This document shows, one piece after another, positions 6,986 to 14,485 of a DNA stretch of 14,485 nt (its first letter is position 1; every line of letters begins with the position of its first letter). The notes under the pieces are model-generated. The model was given only the letters and a program-made list of their open reading frames with translations. It was not told where the DNA came from and did not search any database. The stretch lies in assembly GCA_937952995.1 (NCBI GenBank), contig CALFYB010000312.1, positions 1 through 14,485 on the forward strand, in the 5' to 3' direction. Made by a program: the position numbers and the translations under genes. Source of the stretch: an uncultured Caulobacteraceae bacterium (GTDB taxonomy: Bacteria; Pseudomonadota; Alphaproteobacteria; Caulobacterales; Caulobacteraceae).

Positions 6986-9346
6986 TCAGAAGGTTTTAGC
7001 AATCCGAAGGGTCACAGTGCGCGGTGCGCCAATAAATCCGCGCAGGGCTGAGGCCCCCGTAACCGTATCTCTCAAGCCAAGTTGGCTATCAAAGGTCTGA
7101 GCAAAGCGACCGCGAAGAAAACGTTTATCCGACAGATTGTCGGCAGCAAGAGCAACAACCCAATCGGCTTTCGGGCTCGTGACTGTAATGCGCCCGTTAT
7201 ACAAGGTCAGAGAGTTGACCTTTGATTGAGGATTCAAATCGGGGCTGGCGAGGTAGTCTGATGCGTAGCTCGCACCGGTCCGCGCCTTCAACGACCAGCC
7301 TGCGAATACCTGTCCAAAATTATACTCTACGCCGAAGTTGTTTTGCCATTTCGGGGAATTGGTCGTGGCTTTGCCAGTCAAATTCTGGATGGTGGGGCAG
7401 GACGTGGCAGCGCCCGTGCAACCAGGAAGGCCAGGGGCCGTCTTGTTGGACGTGTAGATGCTGTCATTGTAGGCAATACCAAAGTCGACCTTCAAATGGT
7501 CAATGACGCGCGCTTGTCCTTCCACCTCTACGCCCTTGGCCCTCACATCGCCGGCATTGCGGATAATGAAGCTCAAACCGTCAAAGGATCGCTCTTGGAA
7601 GCCTTTCAGATTGGTTTGGAACAGGGTGACATTGAGCTGGACACGTCGATCAAAGCCCATGGTTTTCAGGCCGATTTCGACATCATCCGACGTTTCCGAC
7701 TGGAACAGTCGTTTTGCGCCGAGTGAGGCTGCGGCACCCGCCGAGTTGAAGCCCCCAGACTTGTAGCCCGTGGAATAGGTTACAAAGGCCATCGTCTCCG
7801 GTGCGATATGCCAGGTAAGGTTTGCGCGCCAATTGGGGCGGCTGTCCTTGAAATTGAGGTTTGTGGTTTCCGGTGCTTGGATCACGCCGGCACCGACCGC
7901 GCTGTTGTTGGCGTAGCCGACGAATGATCCCGATTTCTTATCCTGAGTGGTGCGAGCCCCGAGGATCAGGTCGATCTTGGGGGTAATCTTAAAATCGGTT
8001 TGCAGATAGGCTGCCGTGCTTTTGGCGGCTTGATTGAAGGCGGTCCCGTAGGCGTTTAACGCCGGTCCCGCTAGGCAACTGGTCTTGCGTGCTGCTGTCG
8101 CGGCTGTGCTGTACAGGATGCCACAGAGTTGTGTCCCCAAATCGGCGGACTGGACGATGCTGTAGTCTTCGTCGAAATAATAAAGGCCTGCAACAAAGTC
8201 AAAACGCCCACCGAGCAGCTTATCTTTTGGAGAAATCAGCTGAAGTTCGTGGCTGGTAGACGTGCTCTGGAATTTCGCATGGCGATTAAGCAAATCTAAT
8301 GGCGTAAAAACGACATCTCCATCCGTTTGCTCATTCTGCCAATCGCGATAAGCATTGATCATCTTAATGGAAAAGCCGGATTGCGTATCGAAATTGAGTT
8401 CGCTACTGACGCCATATTGACGGTCATTGAGATCGGGATTGTCGAACTTCTGATTAACCGTCAGGCTGGTTTCGCGGTTTAGGACCGGCGGGTTGTTGAG
8501 TGTCTTGGCAGTCAAACCCGCGATTTGGCTTGGCGTCATGGTGTTGGTGTCAAGTTGGTTGCCGGCAAAGCCGTCGCCGGTTGATCGAGCATAATCTACG
8601 CGTCCGGTCCAGCCTATGGCAGGGGTGAGTTCTCCCTTGACCGATAGGCGTGCGACGTCATCGTTCCGGCTGCCATATTTTTGGCCATCAGAGCGGTTGG
8701 TAATGAAACCGTCCGTCTGCGCGTGATAGGCCGCGACCCGGGCGGCAAAGGTTTGGCTGAGTGGCTGATTGAAAATCCCCTCGACTTTCGAGGTCCCATA
8801 GCTTCCGGCTTCAGCGATGATCGAGCCCGATTGACCGCTGGTTGATGGCGCGGTTGATCGAATCGACAGGGCTCCCACAGTCGCGTTTCGACCAAACAAT
8901 GTGCCTTGTGGGCCTCGCAACACCTCGACCCCGGCCACGTCTAAGAAGCTAGAAACGAGCGAGCCGGGCCTGGCAATGTAGACACCATCGACATAGGGCG
9001 CGACGCTTGGGTCAATGGCGGCGTTAGACGAGGTACCAAATCCACGGATGCGAATGGCAAATCCAGCGCTTTGCGCGATGGCGTCTAACCTTAAGCTCGG
9101 AACGATCTTCTCAAGTCCTTTGACGTCGGTGACATTGTTCGCAACCAGCGTTCCGCCAGAAAAGGCGACAATCGAAAGGGGAACATCTTGAACATTTTCG
9201 GCGCGTTTTTGAGCGGTGACGACGATGGTTTCGATCGATTGGTTGTCAGACCGCGCCGTAGCACCGCTGTCCTGTGCAAAGGCTTGGGCCGATGGGACCA
9301 GCATCAATGCCGCCGTCGCGAGTAATTTTAACCGAAACATGTTCAT
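6986..9346 (-). CDS. TonB-dependent outer-membrane receptor 1
   Basis: A 786-residue receptor with a signal peptide (residues 1-25, ending AQAFAQ), a TonB box at ETIVVTAQKR (39-48), a plug domain containing IRIRGFG, VAPYVDGVYI and VEVLRGPQGTLFGRNATVGA, and a 22-strand-type beta barrel ending in IAKTF with a terminal phenylalanine. It imports a ligand through the outer membrane using TonB-ExbBD energy; the plug style is of the broad sphingomonad group and the ligand cannot be named. Two pairs of cysteines in predicted extracellular loops (C-G-I-L-Y with a later S-C-L-A, and P-G-C-T with a later S-C-P) could form disulfides. GGGGGA before the ATG at 9346 supports the start. A Crp/Fnr regulator lies upstream on the same strand and may control it. 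Confidence 0.93.
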   Translation of the reverse strand: MNMFRLKLLATAALMLVPSAQAFAQDSGATARSDNQSIETIVVTAQKRAENVQDVPLSIVAFSGGTLVANNVTDVKGLEKIVPSLRLDAIAQSAGFAIRIRGFGTSSNAAIDPSVAPYVDGVYIARPGSLVSSFLDVAGVEVLRGPQGTLFGRNATVGALSIRSTAPSTSGQSGSIIAEAGSYGTSKVEGIFNQPLSQTFAARVAAYHAQTDGFITNRSDGQKYGSRNDDVARLSVKGELTPAIGWTGRVDYARSTGDGFAGNQLDTNTMTPSQIAGLTAKTLNNPPVLNRETSLTVNQKFDNPDLNDRQYGVSSELNFDTQSGFSIKMINAYRDWQNEQTDGDVVFTPLDLLNRHAKFQSTSTSHELQLISPKDKLLGGRFDFVAGLYYFDEDYSIVQSADLGTQLCGILYSTAATAARKTSCLAGPALNAYGTAFNQAAKSTAAYLQTDFKITPKIDLILGARTTQDKKSGSFVGYANNSAVGAGVIQAPETTNLNFKDSRPNWRANLTWHIAPETMAFVTYSTGYKSGGFNSAGAAASLGAKRLFQSETSDDVEIGLKTMGFDRRVQLNVTLFQTNLKGFQERSFDGLSFIIRNAGDVRAKGVEVEGQARVIDHLKVDFGIAYNDSIYTSNKTAPGLPGCTGAATSCPTIQNLTGKATTNSPKWQNNFGVEYNFGQVFAGWSLKARTGASYASDYLASPDLNPQSKVNSLTLYNGRITVTSPKADWVVALAADNLSDKRFLRGRFAQTFDSQLGLRDTVTGASALRGFIGAPRTVTLRIAKTF

Positions 9347-9418
9347 TTGGTTTCCCCCTGATTTTTTGTGTGGTCAGTCTACGCACATTTTATCGGCAGT
9401 GGATGTTACAACCATAAC

Positions 9419-9443
9419 AAAAAGGGCGGTGGGCTCTCGCCAC
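9419..9443 (-). terminator. Weak hairpin with T-run after the regulator gene
   Basis: On the minus strand, about 50 bases past the regulator's stop, GGCG and CGCC (9438-9441 and 9425-9428) can pair around a nine-base loop, and CTTTTTG follows directly. An alternative pairing GTGG/CCAC competes with it. The stem is short, so this is only a possible intrinsic terminator separating the regulator from the receptor gene. Confidence 0.3.
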
Positions 9444-9496
9444 ACTGACAAGCCAACGGGTGCATAGGTTTGTGCGGCCAAACCCACGAGAACTTA

Positions 9497-10183
9497 TCAC
9501 GCAAGAGTGCTGAATCGGACCAGGTCGCGCCGGCTAAAGATAGAGACGGACTTGAAACCGCGTTTGAGCAGGCCCCGCTTTTCAAGCCGAGCCAGTATTC
9601 TGGCCACCCGTTGACGCGTGCCGAACCCCATCGCAGCGATCTGTTCTAAGGAGAGCGTCAATGTGATCGGATCCATCTGGCCTGCTGGATAGAGCCCCGC
9701 TAAGAGATAGGCCAATTGCTTCTCGGGAACGAGAAGCCTGCTGGCTAGGTACCAGCTCATCATTCTGTTTAGCCGCCCGCCGACGGTCTTGAGCGCTTCG
9801 AGATAGATTTGCGGGTGTCGCTGGGCGAGCATGCGAACTGTCTTTGTCGGCAACGACAACAGCCGAGATTGAGCATCGCACCAATATTCATGGGACACGG
9901 GCGTATCGAGAAAGCAACCCATCCAAGGCATCCATTCCCCACTCGCGATTGGCGGCAAAGACGCGGGCTTTCCGCTTTGGCTGAAAATGCCGGTCTGAAC
10001 ATTGCCCTCCAGGACGTACCAGACCTGATCAGGTTGAGTGTCTGCGGGAATAAGAAGGGTACGGTCGGGGAAATAGTCTTGGCGCGCTAGGGTGGCCAGC
10101 CGGACAATCTCATCATCTGGGATGCCGCCAAACACCGGACTTGTTTTCAAGAGGTCAACGACCTGATCTTTTGAAAGGGGCAT
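9497..10183 (-). CDS. Crp/Fnr-family transcriptional regulator
   Basis: A cytosolic DNA-binding protein of 228 residues from the ATG at 10183; a TTG at 10228 preceded by GGGAG would add 15 residues, so the start is uncertain. The N-terminal half is a cyclic-nucleotide-binding-type beta barrel (TLLIPADTQPDQVWYVLEG, then GEWMPWMG). A long dimer helix follows, then a winged helix in which LSLEQIAAMGFGTRQRVARI reads as helix-turn-helix and KRGLLKRGFKSVSIFSRRDL as the wing. It lacks the N-terminal cysteine set of FNR, so direct oxygen sensing through an iron-sulfur cluster is unlikely, and the phosphate-pocket residues of CRP are not obvious. The effector is unknown. It lies 150 bases upstream of TonB receptor 1 on the same strand, which makes that receptor, or the nearby cytochromes, candidate targets. 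Confidence 0.85.
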   Translation of the reverse strand: MPLSKDQVVDLLKTSPVFGGIPDDEIVRLATLARQDYFPDRTLLIPADTQPDQVWYVLEGNVQTGIFSQSGKPASLPPIASGEWMPWMGCFLDTPVSHEYWCDAQSRLLSLPTKTVRMLAQRHPQIYLEALKTVGGRLNRMMSWYLASRLLVPEKQLAYLLAGLYPAGQMDPITLTLSLEQIAAMGFGTRQRVARILARLEKRGLLKRGFKSVSIFSRRDLVRFSTLA

Positions 10184-10355
10184 GGGCCTATCGTTCAATC
10201 CGTTGAAACACGAGATGTGACCCGGCAAAGCTCCCGCTCATCGCCGATAGGGAGCACCGTAAGGACTTTGACGGAACGCGCCGGATTTTTCGCAGTAGTA
10301 ATTCCACAATTTCAGGGTGACGCCGCCCCCTATTTTGCGGCATAAGCACGCCAGC

Positions 10356-10431
10356 GCCGGTTTAGCTCAGTTGGTAGAGCGCCAGTTTTGTAAACTGGAT
10401 GTCGCGGGTTCGATTCCTGCAACCGGCACCA
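10356..10431 (+). tRNA. tRNA-Thr (anticodon UGU)
   Basis: A complete 76-base cloverleaf. The acceptor stem GCCGGTT (10356-10362) pairs with AACCGGC (10421-10427), discriminator A at 10428 and an encoded CCA at 10429-10431. The D arm contains AGCTCAGTTGGTAGAGC. The anticodon stem CCAGT/ACTGG encloses loop TTTGTAA with anticodon TGT at 10389-10391, specifying threonine. The T arm contains GGTTCGATTCC. The upstream 10229-10355 stretch holds no gene; GTGACG at 10317 and CATAAG at 10341 with 18 bases between could be its promoter, but the match is weak. Confidence 0.96.
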
Positions 10432-10483
10432 TCTCCCCATTTTTAGCTGAAAAGTCCGTCCTTCGTGACCGCCGCGAATGCGT

Positions 10484-10514
10484 TGGCCGCCAACCGATGT
10501 CCGGTTGGCGGCCA
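10484..10514. terminator. Perfect 13-bp hairpin just past receptor 2
   Basis: TGGCCGCCAACCG (10484-10496) pairs perfectly with CGGTTGGCGGCCA (10502-10514) around a five-base loop. It begins seven bases after the stop of receptor 2 as read on the minus strand and lies 52 bases past the tRNA on the plus strand. Neither side has a clear T tract, so it may act as a pause or 3'-end stabiliser as well as, or instead of, an intrinsic terminator. Confidence 0.55.
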
Positions 10515-10521
10515 TGCCGGT

Positions 10522-13500
10522 TTAGAAGGACTTGCGCACGCTCATATACCAGTAACGGGAATAGGGCTGATAGACGGTGCCGAGATAGCCGTTGGAGGAC
10601 AGAGGCGGCTTCTCATCGGTCAGGTTACGCACACCGATCTTAAGGCTGCTATTGGCCAAAAGGCCCTTATCGAACTCCACCTGACCATAGAGGTTGGCGG
10701 TCATTTGCGAGTCGATCACCCAAGGCGAGCCGACCGAGTCTAGCAGGCCCGTATCGTCCACGGGCGAGATGTACTGGGTGAAGGCCCCGACCGTGAACTG
10801 GTTCAGGCTCCAGGTTAGAGACGAGCTCAACTTCCACTCAGGCTTACCGTTCTGGCGCACCAGATTGCCGCCGCCGGTGATGGTCGTGCCGGCATTGATC
10901 TGACCCGCAGCCCGTGCAGCCAAGAGGGCCGCGATAGGCGGTGAGGGGCTCTGATAGAATTTCAGCAGATTGGCTGCGGTCACCTGAACGCTGAAATCCC
11001 CATAACGGGTGCCGCGCAGGCTCCAGTTCACGGCATAGTCAACACCGCGCGCCTCTTGTGGCAGCAGGTTGACATACTGGTCCTTGACATAAAGCACAGT
11101 GCCGACGGGCGTGAGGCCCGTACCGGCAAAGGCTGTGATGTCATCAGCGGTCGGTGCAGCGCGAACCACATTGGGGTTGGTTCCGCCCGTCAGGCGAGCC
11201 TGATAGTCGGCGATCAGGGCGTTACCCTCACCAAACAGACCCACAATGCCCTCTTGCTTCACATCCCAATAGTCGGCGGTGATGGTGAAACGGCCAAACT
11301 CCGAGGGAATGAACTTCGGCTCCAAGACCAAGCCATAGCCGTAGGTTTCGGAATCTTCGGGCTTCAGGTCGGGGTTACCGGCCCGCTGGGCCGAAACGCT
11401 CAACGAGCGTGAGCAGTTGCTGAAGCTTGCAATACGCTTGGCGCGCAGATCGGCTTCGCAGCGGACCCAGTCGGTCCGGCTGTTGGCACGCGTGACGATC
11501 GAGGCGTTGATCTGTTCAAGATTTGGAGCCTTGAAGCCTTGGGCCCAAGACCCGCGCATGCGAACCCCATCGAACAGGTCCCACGCCATCGCCACCTTCG
11601 GCTTAGCCACATTGCCAAGGTCGCTATAGTCTTCATAGCGACCGGCGATTTGAAGCTCGACATTACGCGCTAGCGGCACGCCCATTTCTGGCGAGATCAC
11701 CGGTACTGCGAACTCGACATAGGCGGACGAGACCTTGCGTTGGCCCTTGGTGTCCGGAGAGGGGCTGGTGCCTACAAGGTCGCTGCCATAGGCCACCTTG
11801 GTGACCGAGTTGGTATAGGTGGTGGTGCCGTCAACACGGGCGTCGCGATCATCCTTTTGGGTCTCACGGCGATATTCGACGCCAGCGGCAACGCCAACCG
11901 AACCGCCGGGAAGGGCGAACAGGTCTGCCTTAGAGACGCGGAAATCCGCTGATCCCAAGGTGCTGGTGCTTTCGCGGGTGGTGCGAACGCGAATGGCATC
12001 CAGCGCGGTCTTGCTGCTTGATGTGCTATCCCCAAGGCTCGGCTGGGCGACATTGCCGCCATTGAACGGGTTATAGGCGTCGGCGGTCGAAAGGCCGATC
12101 TGCTGTTGCAGCGCCGTGGCGCTGATACCGTCAGAAATATCTTTGGCCTTGGCTTCGGAATAGAAGGCCGCGCTTTCCCACTTAAAGCCGAACCGCTCAC
12201 CCTTTAGGCCGACGAGGAACCGGTTTTGGGTGTTTTCAACATCAACTCGCGAAGGGCCAGCATCGGCAAAGGCGTAGCTGGTTAGCGTGACGGCGAGGCC
12301 GCCAATTGGGGCTGTGGTCCCAGCGATCCGGTTTGGATTGGCCGCCCCGTTAAGGGTGGTTGGACCGAAGGGGTTGTAATAGCTGGTGACTGGCGCGGTG
12401 ATGACCTGAGCTGAGGTGGTCGCGACGGGGGCCTGCAAAGATGTGGTCTTGGCATTGTAGAAGCCGACCTCAGTAAAGGCCGTGATCTGGTCCGTGACCT
12501 GATAGTTGCCGGTCAGGAAGACATTGATCCGCTTGACTTCCGGCATGACCGACAGGCCAAGAGCGGAATTGTCAAAGCGCAGATTGCGGTCTTCGGCGGA
12601 CGTTGCAGGCGCTCCGCTCTGAAGGCAGATGCCATTGCCCAGACCGACCAAGCAGCCCGGATTGGTCGTGGGTTGAATGTGGAAGGCCCCGCCGGTGCTG
12701 GTGATCAGGCTGGTACCCACGCGCACCGCAGATGCGGCTGTAAAGCTGCCCCAAGGCGTGGTGGTCGTCCGGCCATCAACGGCGGTTGCGCCATCAAACC
12801 GAGTTCCAGCAAACAGCGCTCGGCGGTCCGAGGACGTGGTGAAGTCTTGGTTGGTCGATTTGAGCGCCGTGCGCTTATCATAGTTGAAGAAGGCGGTCAG
12901 ATTGCCCCTTGAAAAATTATGACCCCAGAGGCCGTTGACGCCCGACTCCGACAGGTCGGTGCCTTCCGCCGAGCCATATTGGGCCTCGACCTGCAAACCT
13001 TCGAAATTGGACTTCAGCACCGTATTGACCACACCGGCCACAGCGTCTGCGCCATAGATGGCGGCCGCGCCGTCACGCAGAACTTCCAAGCGCTTCAGGC
13101 CGGTCGTCGGGATGGCGTTGGTGTTGTAGGTCAAGGTGGGAACCAGGCTCAGACCATCGGCCTGACTGGTGGGGTGGTTCACGACACGGCGGCCATTGAG
13201 CAGGACCAGAGTGTTGCCCGAACCGAGATTACGCAGATTCACCGAACCAATATCGCCGCGCGCGGAATTGCTGCTGCCGGGCAGGTACGATGAGTTGTAA
13301 TTGACATCACCCATTTGAGGGATGGAGCGGAACAGATCATCGCCTGAAATTGCGGCAATGGCCTTGATCTGCTCGTCACCAATAACCGAAACCGGCAAGG
13401 CAGCGGTCAGCTTGGCCCCTTCAATCCGTGAGCCAACGACGATGATTTCGTCAATCGGCGCTGCTTTTGCCGCTTGAGCGAGGGCTGAATGGCTCCAGCC

Positions 13501-13563
13501 CGTGCAGATCGCTGTGGTCGCAAAAATAATCGCGCGCAGGTTTGCGCTTCGCATGCTGGTCAT
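10522..13563 (-). CDS. TonB-dependent outer-membrane receptor 2 (large)
   Basis: A 1013-residue receptor from the ATG at 13563, chosen because AGGGGA stands six bases before it and a good signal peptide follows (ending HSALAQ near residue 30). An earlier in-frame start at 13617 would put 18 residues before it. The TonB box is DEIIVVGSR (about 38-46). The plug contains VNLRNLGSGNTLVLLNGRRV and the RLEVLRDGAAAIYGADAVAG segment typical of the large proteobacterial receptors thought to take up peptides or carbohydrates. The barrel ends YWYMSVRKSF. Cysteine pairs in predicted loops (N-P-G-C with G-I-C, and R-C-E with N-C-S) may be disulfides. The amidohydrolase gene lies 98 bases upstream on the same strand, so the two may be co-transcribed for uptake and hydrolysis of one substrate. 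A strong hairpin follows its stop. Confidence 0.92.
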   Translation of the reverse strand: MTSMRSANLRAIIFATTAICTGWSHSALAQAAKAAPIDEIIVVGSRIEGAKLTAALPVSVIGDEQIKAIAAISGDDLFRSIPQMGDVNYNSSYLPGSSNSARGDIGSVNLRNLGSGNTLVLLNGRRVVNHPTSQADGLSLVPTLTYNTNAIPTTGLKRLEVLRDGAAAIYGADAVAGVVNTVLKSNFEGLQVEAQYGSAEGTDLSESGVNGLWGHNFSRGNLTAFFNYDKRTALKSTNQDFTTSSDRRALFAGTRFDGATAVDGRTTTTPWGSFTAASAVRVGTSLITSTGGAFHIQPTTNPGCLVGLGNGICLQSGAPATSAEDRNLRFDNSALGLSVMPEVKRINVFLTGNYQVTDQITAFTEVGFYNAKTTSLQAPVATTSAQVITAPVTSYYNPFGPTTLNGAANPNRIAGTTAPIGGLAVTLTSYAFADAGPSRVDVENTQNRFLVGLKGERFGFKWESAAFYSEAKAKDISDGISATALQQQIGLSTADAYNPFNGGNVAQPSLGDSTSSSKTALDAIRVRTTRESTSTLGSADFRVSKADLFALPGGSVGVAAGVEYRRETQKDDRDARVDGTTTYTNSVTKVAYGSDLVGTSPSPDTKGQRKVSSAYVEFAVPVISPEMGVPLARNVELQIAGRYEDYSDLGNVAKPKVAMAWDLFDGVRMRGSWAQGFKAPNLEQINASIVTRANSRTDWVRCEADLRAKRIASFSNCSRSLSVSAQRAGNPDLKPEDSETYGYGLVLEPKFIPSEFGRFTITADYWDVKQEGIVGLFGEGNALIADYQARLTGGTNPNVVRAAPTADDITAFAGTGLTPVGTVLYVKDQYVNLLPQEARGVDYAVNWSLRGTRYGDFSVQVTAANLLKFYQSPSPPIAALLAARAAGQINAGTTITGGGNLVRQNGKPEWKLSSSLTWSLNQFTVGAFTQYISPVDDTGLLDSVGSPWVIDSQMTANLYGQVEFDKGLLANSSLKIGVRNLTDEKPPLSSNGYLGTVYQPYSRYWYMSVRKSF

Positions 13564-13661
13564 TGTGGTCCCCTGAAGTTCACTCATTGGTGCTGCAGTG
13601 AGCCCCTCAGCCCCCACAGTTGTCTTAATTTCGTCGCAAAATAGCGAGATGGCGGGTCAGA

Positions 13662-14485
13662 TCAATAGAAAGTCACATTGTCCAGTTCCAGCCAGACCTT
13701 TTGCCCAGCAGACCGTGTCGCGGTGATCTGAAGGGCGGTCACGTCATCACCGGTCCAGGGCGAGCGACCTTTCAGGGCCGCAAAGGGCACCTTGATGGTA
13801 CGCCATTGATCGTTGGCCGCGACAGTCTCGCTCCAACTGCCCCCGGTCCCATCGAACTCCACACTATAGTTGCCTTGACCCCGGATATCGATTTGGACGC
13901 CGTTAAAGGCCCGCACGTCCCTCGGCTGAATCCCGCCCCGCGATAGGGGTAGATTGACGCCAGCGACCGGAGCGGCCTTGACGGACATTCGCGCTGAGAC
14001 GCTCAAGCCGTGGCCACCTTCGGGACGGCTAAAGACCTGACTGACCTCGACGGTACGGTCCATGCCGCCATCAAATTCGTCGGTGCGCAGAGTGTCCAAT
14101 TGTGTGCGACCATCTTGGCGCTCAAAATCATCGATCAGAGGTGTGGTTAGCTTCAGTGAGGTAAGGGTTTTGGCGACATTAGCGACCATGGGCGGTGCGC
14201 CGGTACCAAAAACTAACCGACCATCAAGGATCACACGGTCGATCTTGCGAACATCTGAAATGACCTTCCAAGGCTCGCCCTTGATCAGCACCATATCCGC
14301 CCGCATTCCAGGCGCGATGACGCCGCGGTCGGCGGACTGGCCGATCAGACGGGCGCTGGCGGATGTACCTGCGACTAAGGCTTCGGTCGGGGTTAGGCCC
14401 GCCCGGACCAAGAGTTCCATCTCTCGATGGGTTGAAACGCCATGGGGTGTGCCGGGCATGCCCGCATCCGTCCCAAGACCGATGG
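13662..14485 (-). CDS. Amidohydrolase fused to CIA30-like domain, N-terminus cut by window edge
   Basis: The open frame comes in from the right edge and gives 274 C-terminal residues. GTDAG at the very start carries the conserved metal-site aspartate of imidazolonepropionase-like amidohydrolases; THREMELLVRAGLTPTEAL and GVIAPGMRADMVLI are the standard end of that fold (to about residue 110 of the visible part). After a linker comes a separate beta-rich domain beginning DDFE and ending WLELDNVTFY, like the CIA30/CBM11 galactose-binding-like fold, which often binds carbohydrate. No catalytic histidines are visible because the N-terminal half, and any signal peptide, is outside the window. The fusion is seen in secreted or periplasmic amidohydrolases. 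Its gene precedes TonB receptor 2, suggesting it acts on that receptor's ligand. Confidence 0.82.
   Translation of the reverse strand, partial: IGLGTDAGMPGTPHGVSTHREMELLVRAGLTPTEALVAGTSASARLIGQSADRGVIAPGMRADMVLIKGEPWKVISDVRKIDRVILDGRLVFGTGAPPMVANVAKTLTSLKLTTPLIDDFERQDGRTQLDTLRTDEFDGGMDRTVEVSQVFSRPEGGHGLSVSARMSVKAAPVAGVNLPLSRGGIQPRDVRAFNGVQIDIRGQGNYSVEFDGTGGSWSETVAANDQWRTIKVPFAALKGRSPWTGDDVTALQITATRSAGQKVWLELDNVTFY

Noticed and set aside
10356..10525. GCCGGTTTAG repeated at the tRNA 5' end and at the end of receptor 2, suggesting an attachment site
   Set aside because: Only ten bases match, the copies are 160 bases apart, and there is no integrase or foreign cargo between them.
10317..10643. 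Plus-strand open frame across the tRNA
   Set aside because: It overlaps the tRNA and the antisense of receptor 2 and has no family resemblance.

Overview
The window reads as the chromosome of an alphaproteobacterium, probably of the Sphingomonadales/Caulobacterales type. The evidence is two large TonB-dependent receptors with N-terminal Ile-Val-Val TonB boxes, a cytochrome c'/cytochrome b561 pair, a long N-acyl-D-amino-acid deacylase-like amidohydrolase, and moderately high GC. Genus-level placement is not possible from the sequence alone. Nearly all genes are on the minus strand; only the cytochrome pair and one tRNA are on the plus strand.

Left part (1-2600): a minus-strand cluster that looks accessory. 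In transcription order it holds a decayed C-terminal piece of a transketolase / E1-beta-like protein (2206-2589), an unrecognised 113-residue protein, a radical SAM enzyme coupled to it by an ATGA overlap, and a second, paralogous radical SAM enzyme that runs off the left edge. The second enzyme is clearly poorer in GC (about 43-47% in lines counted by hand) than its neighbour (63% in one line), so the cluster looks mosaic and partly eroded.

Middle part (2616-6841): a long D-aminoacylase-family amidohydrolase lies downstream of a PfkB kinase resembling 2-keto-3-deoxygluconate kinase, both on the minus strand. Divergent from them is a probable plus-strand two-gene unit for a periplasmic cytochrome c' and a membrane cytochrome b561, which would pass electrons between the quinone pool and the periplasm. 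A 12-bp inverted repeat separates this unit from the convergent receptor gene.

Right part (6986-14485): TonB-dependent receptor 1, a Crp/Fnr-family regulator upstream of it, tRNA-Thr(UGU), TonB-dependent receptor 2 with a perfect 13-bp hairpin just past its stop, and the C-terminal part of an amidohydrolase fused to a CIA30/CBM11-like domain that runs off the right edge. The receptors and amidohydrolases suggest import and hydrolysis of amide-containing compounds, but the substrates cannot be read from the sequence.

No insertion sequence, integrase, CRISPR array or phage gene was seen. The least ordinary part is the radical SAM cluster at the left edge. I do not see proof of a wholly new system.
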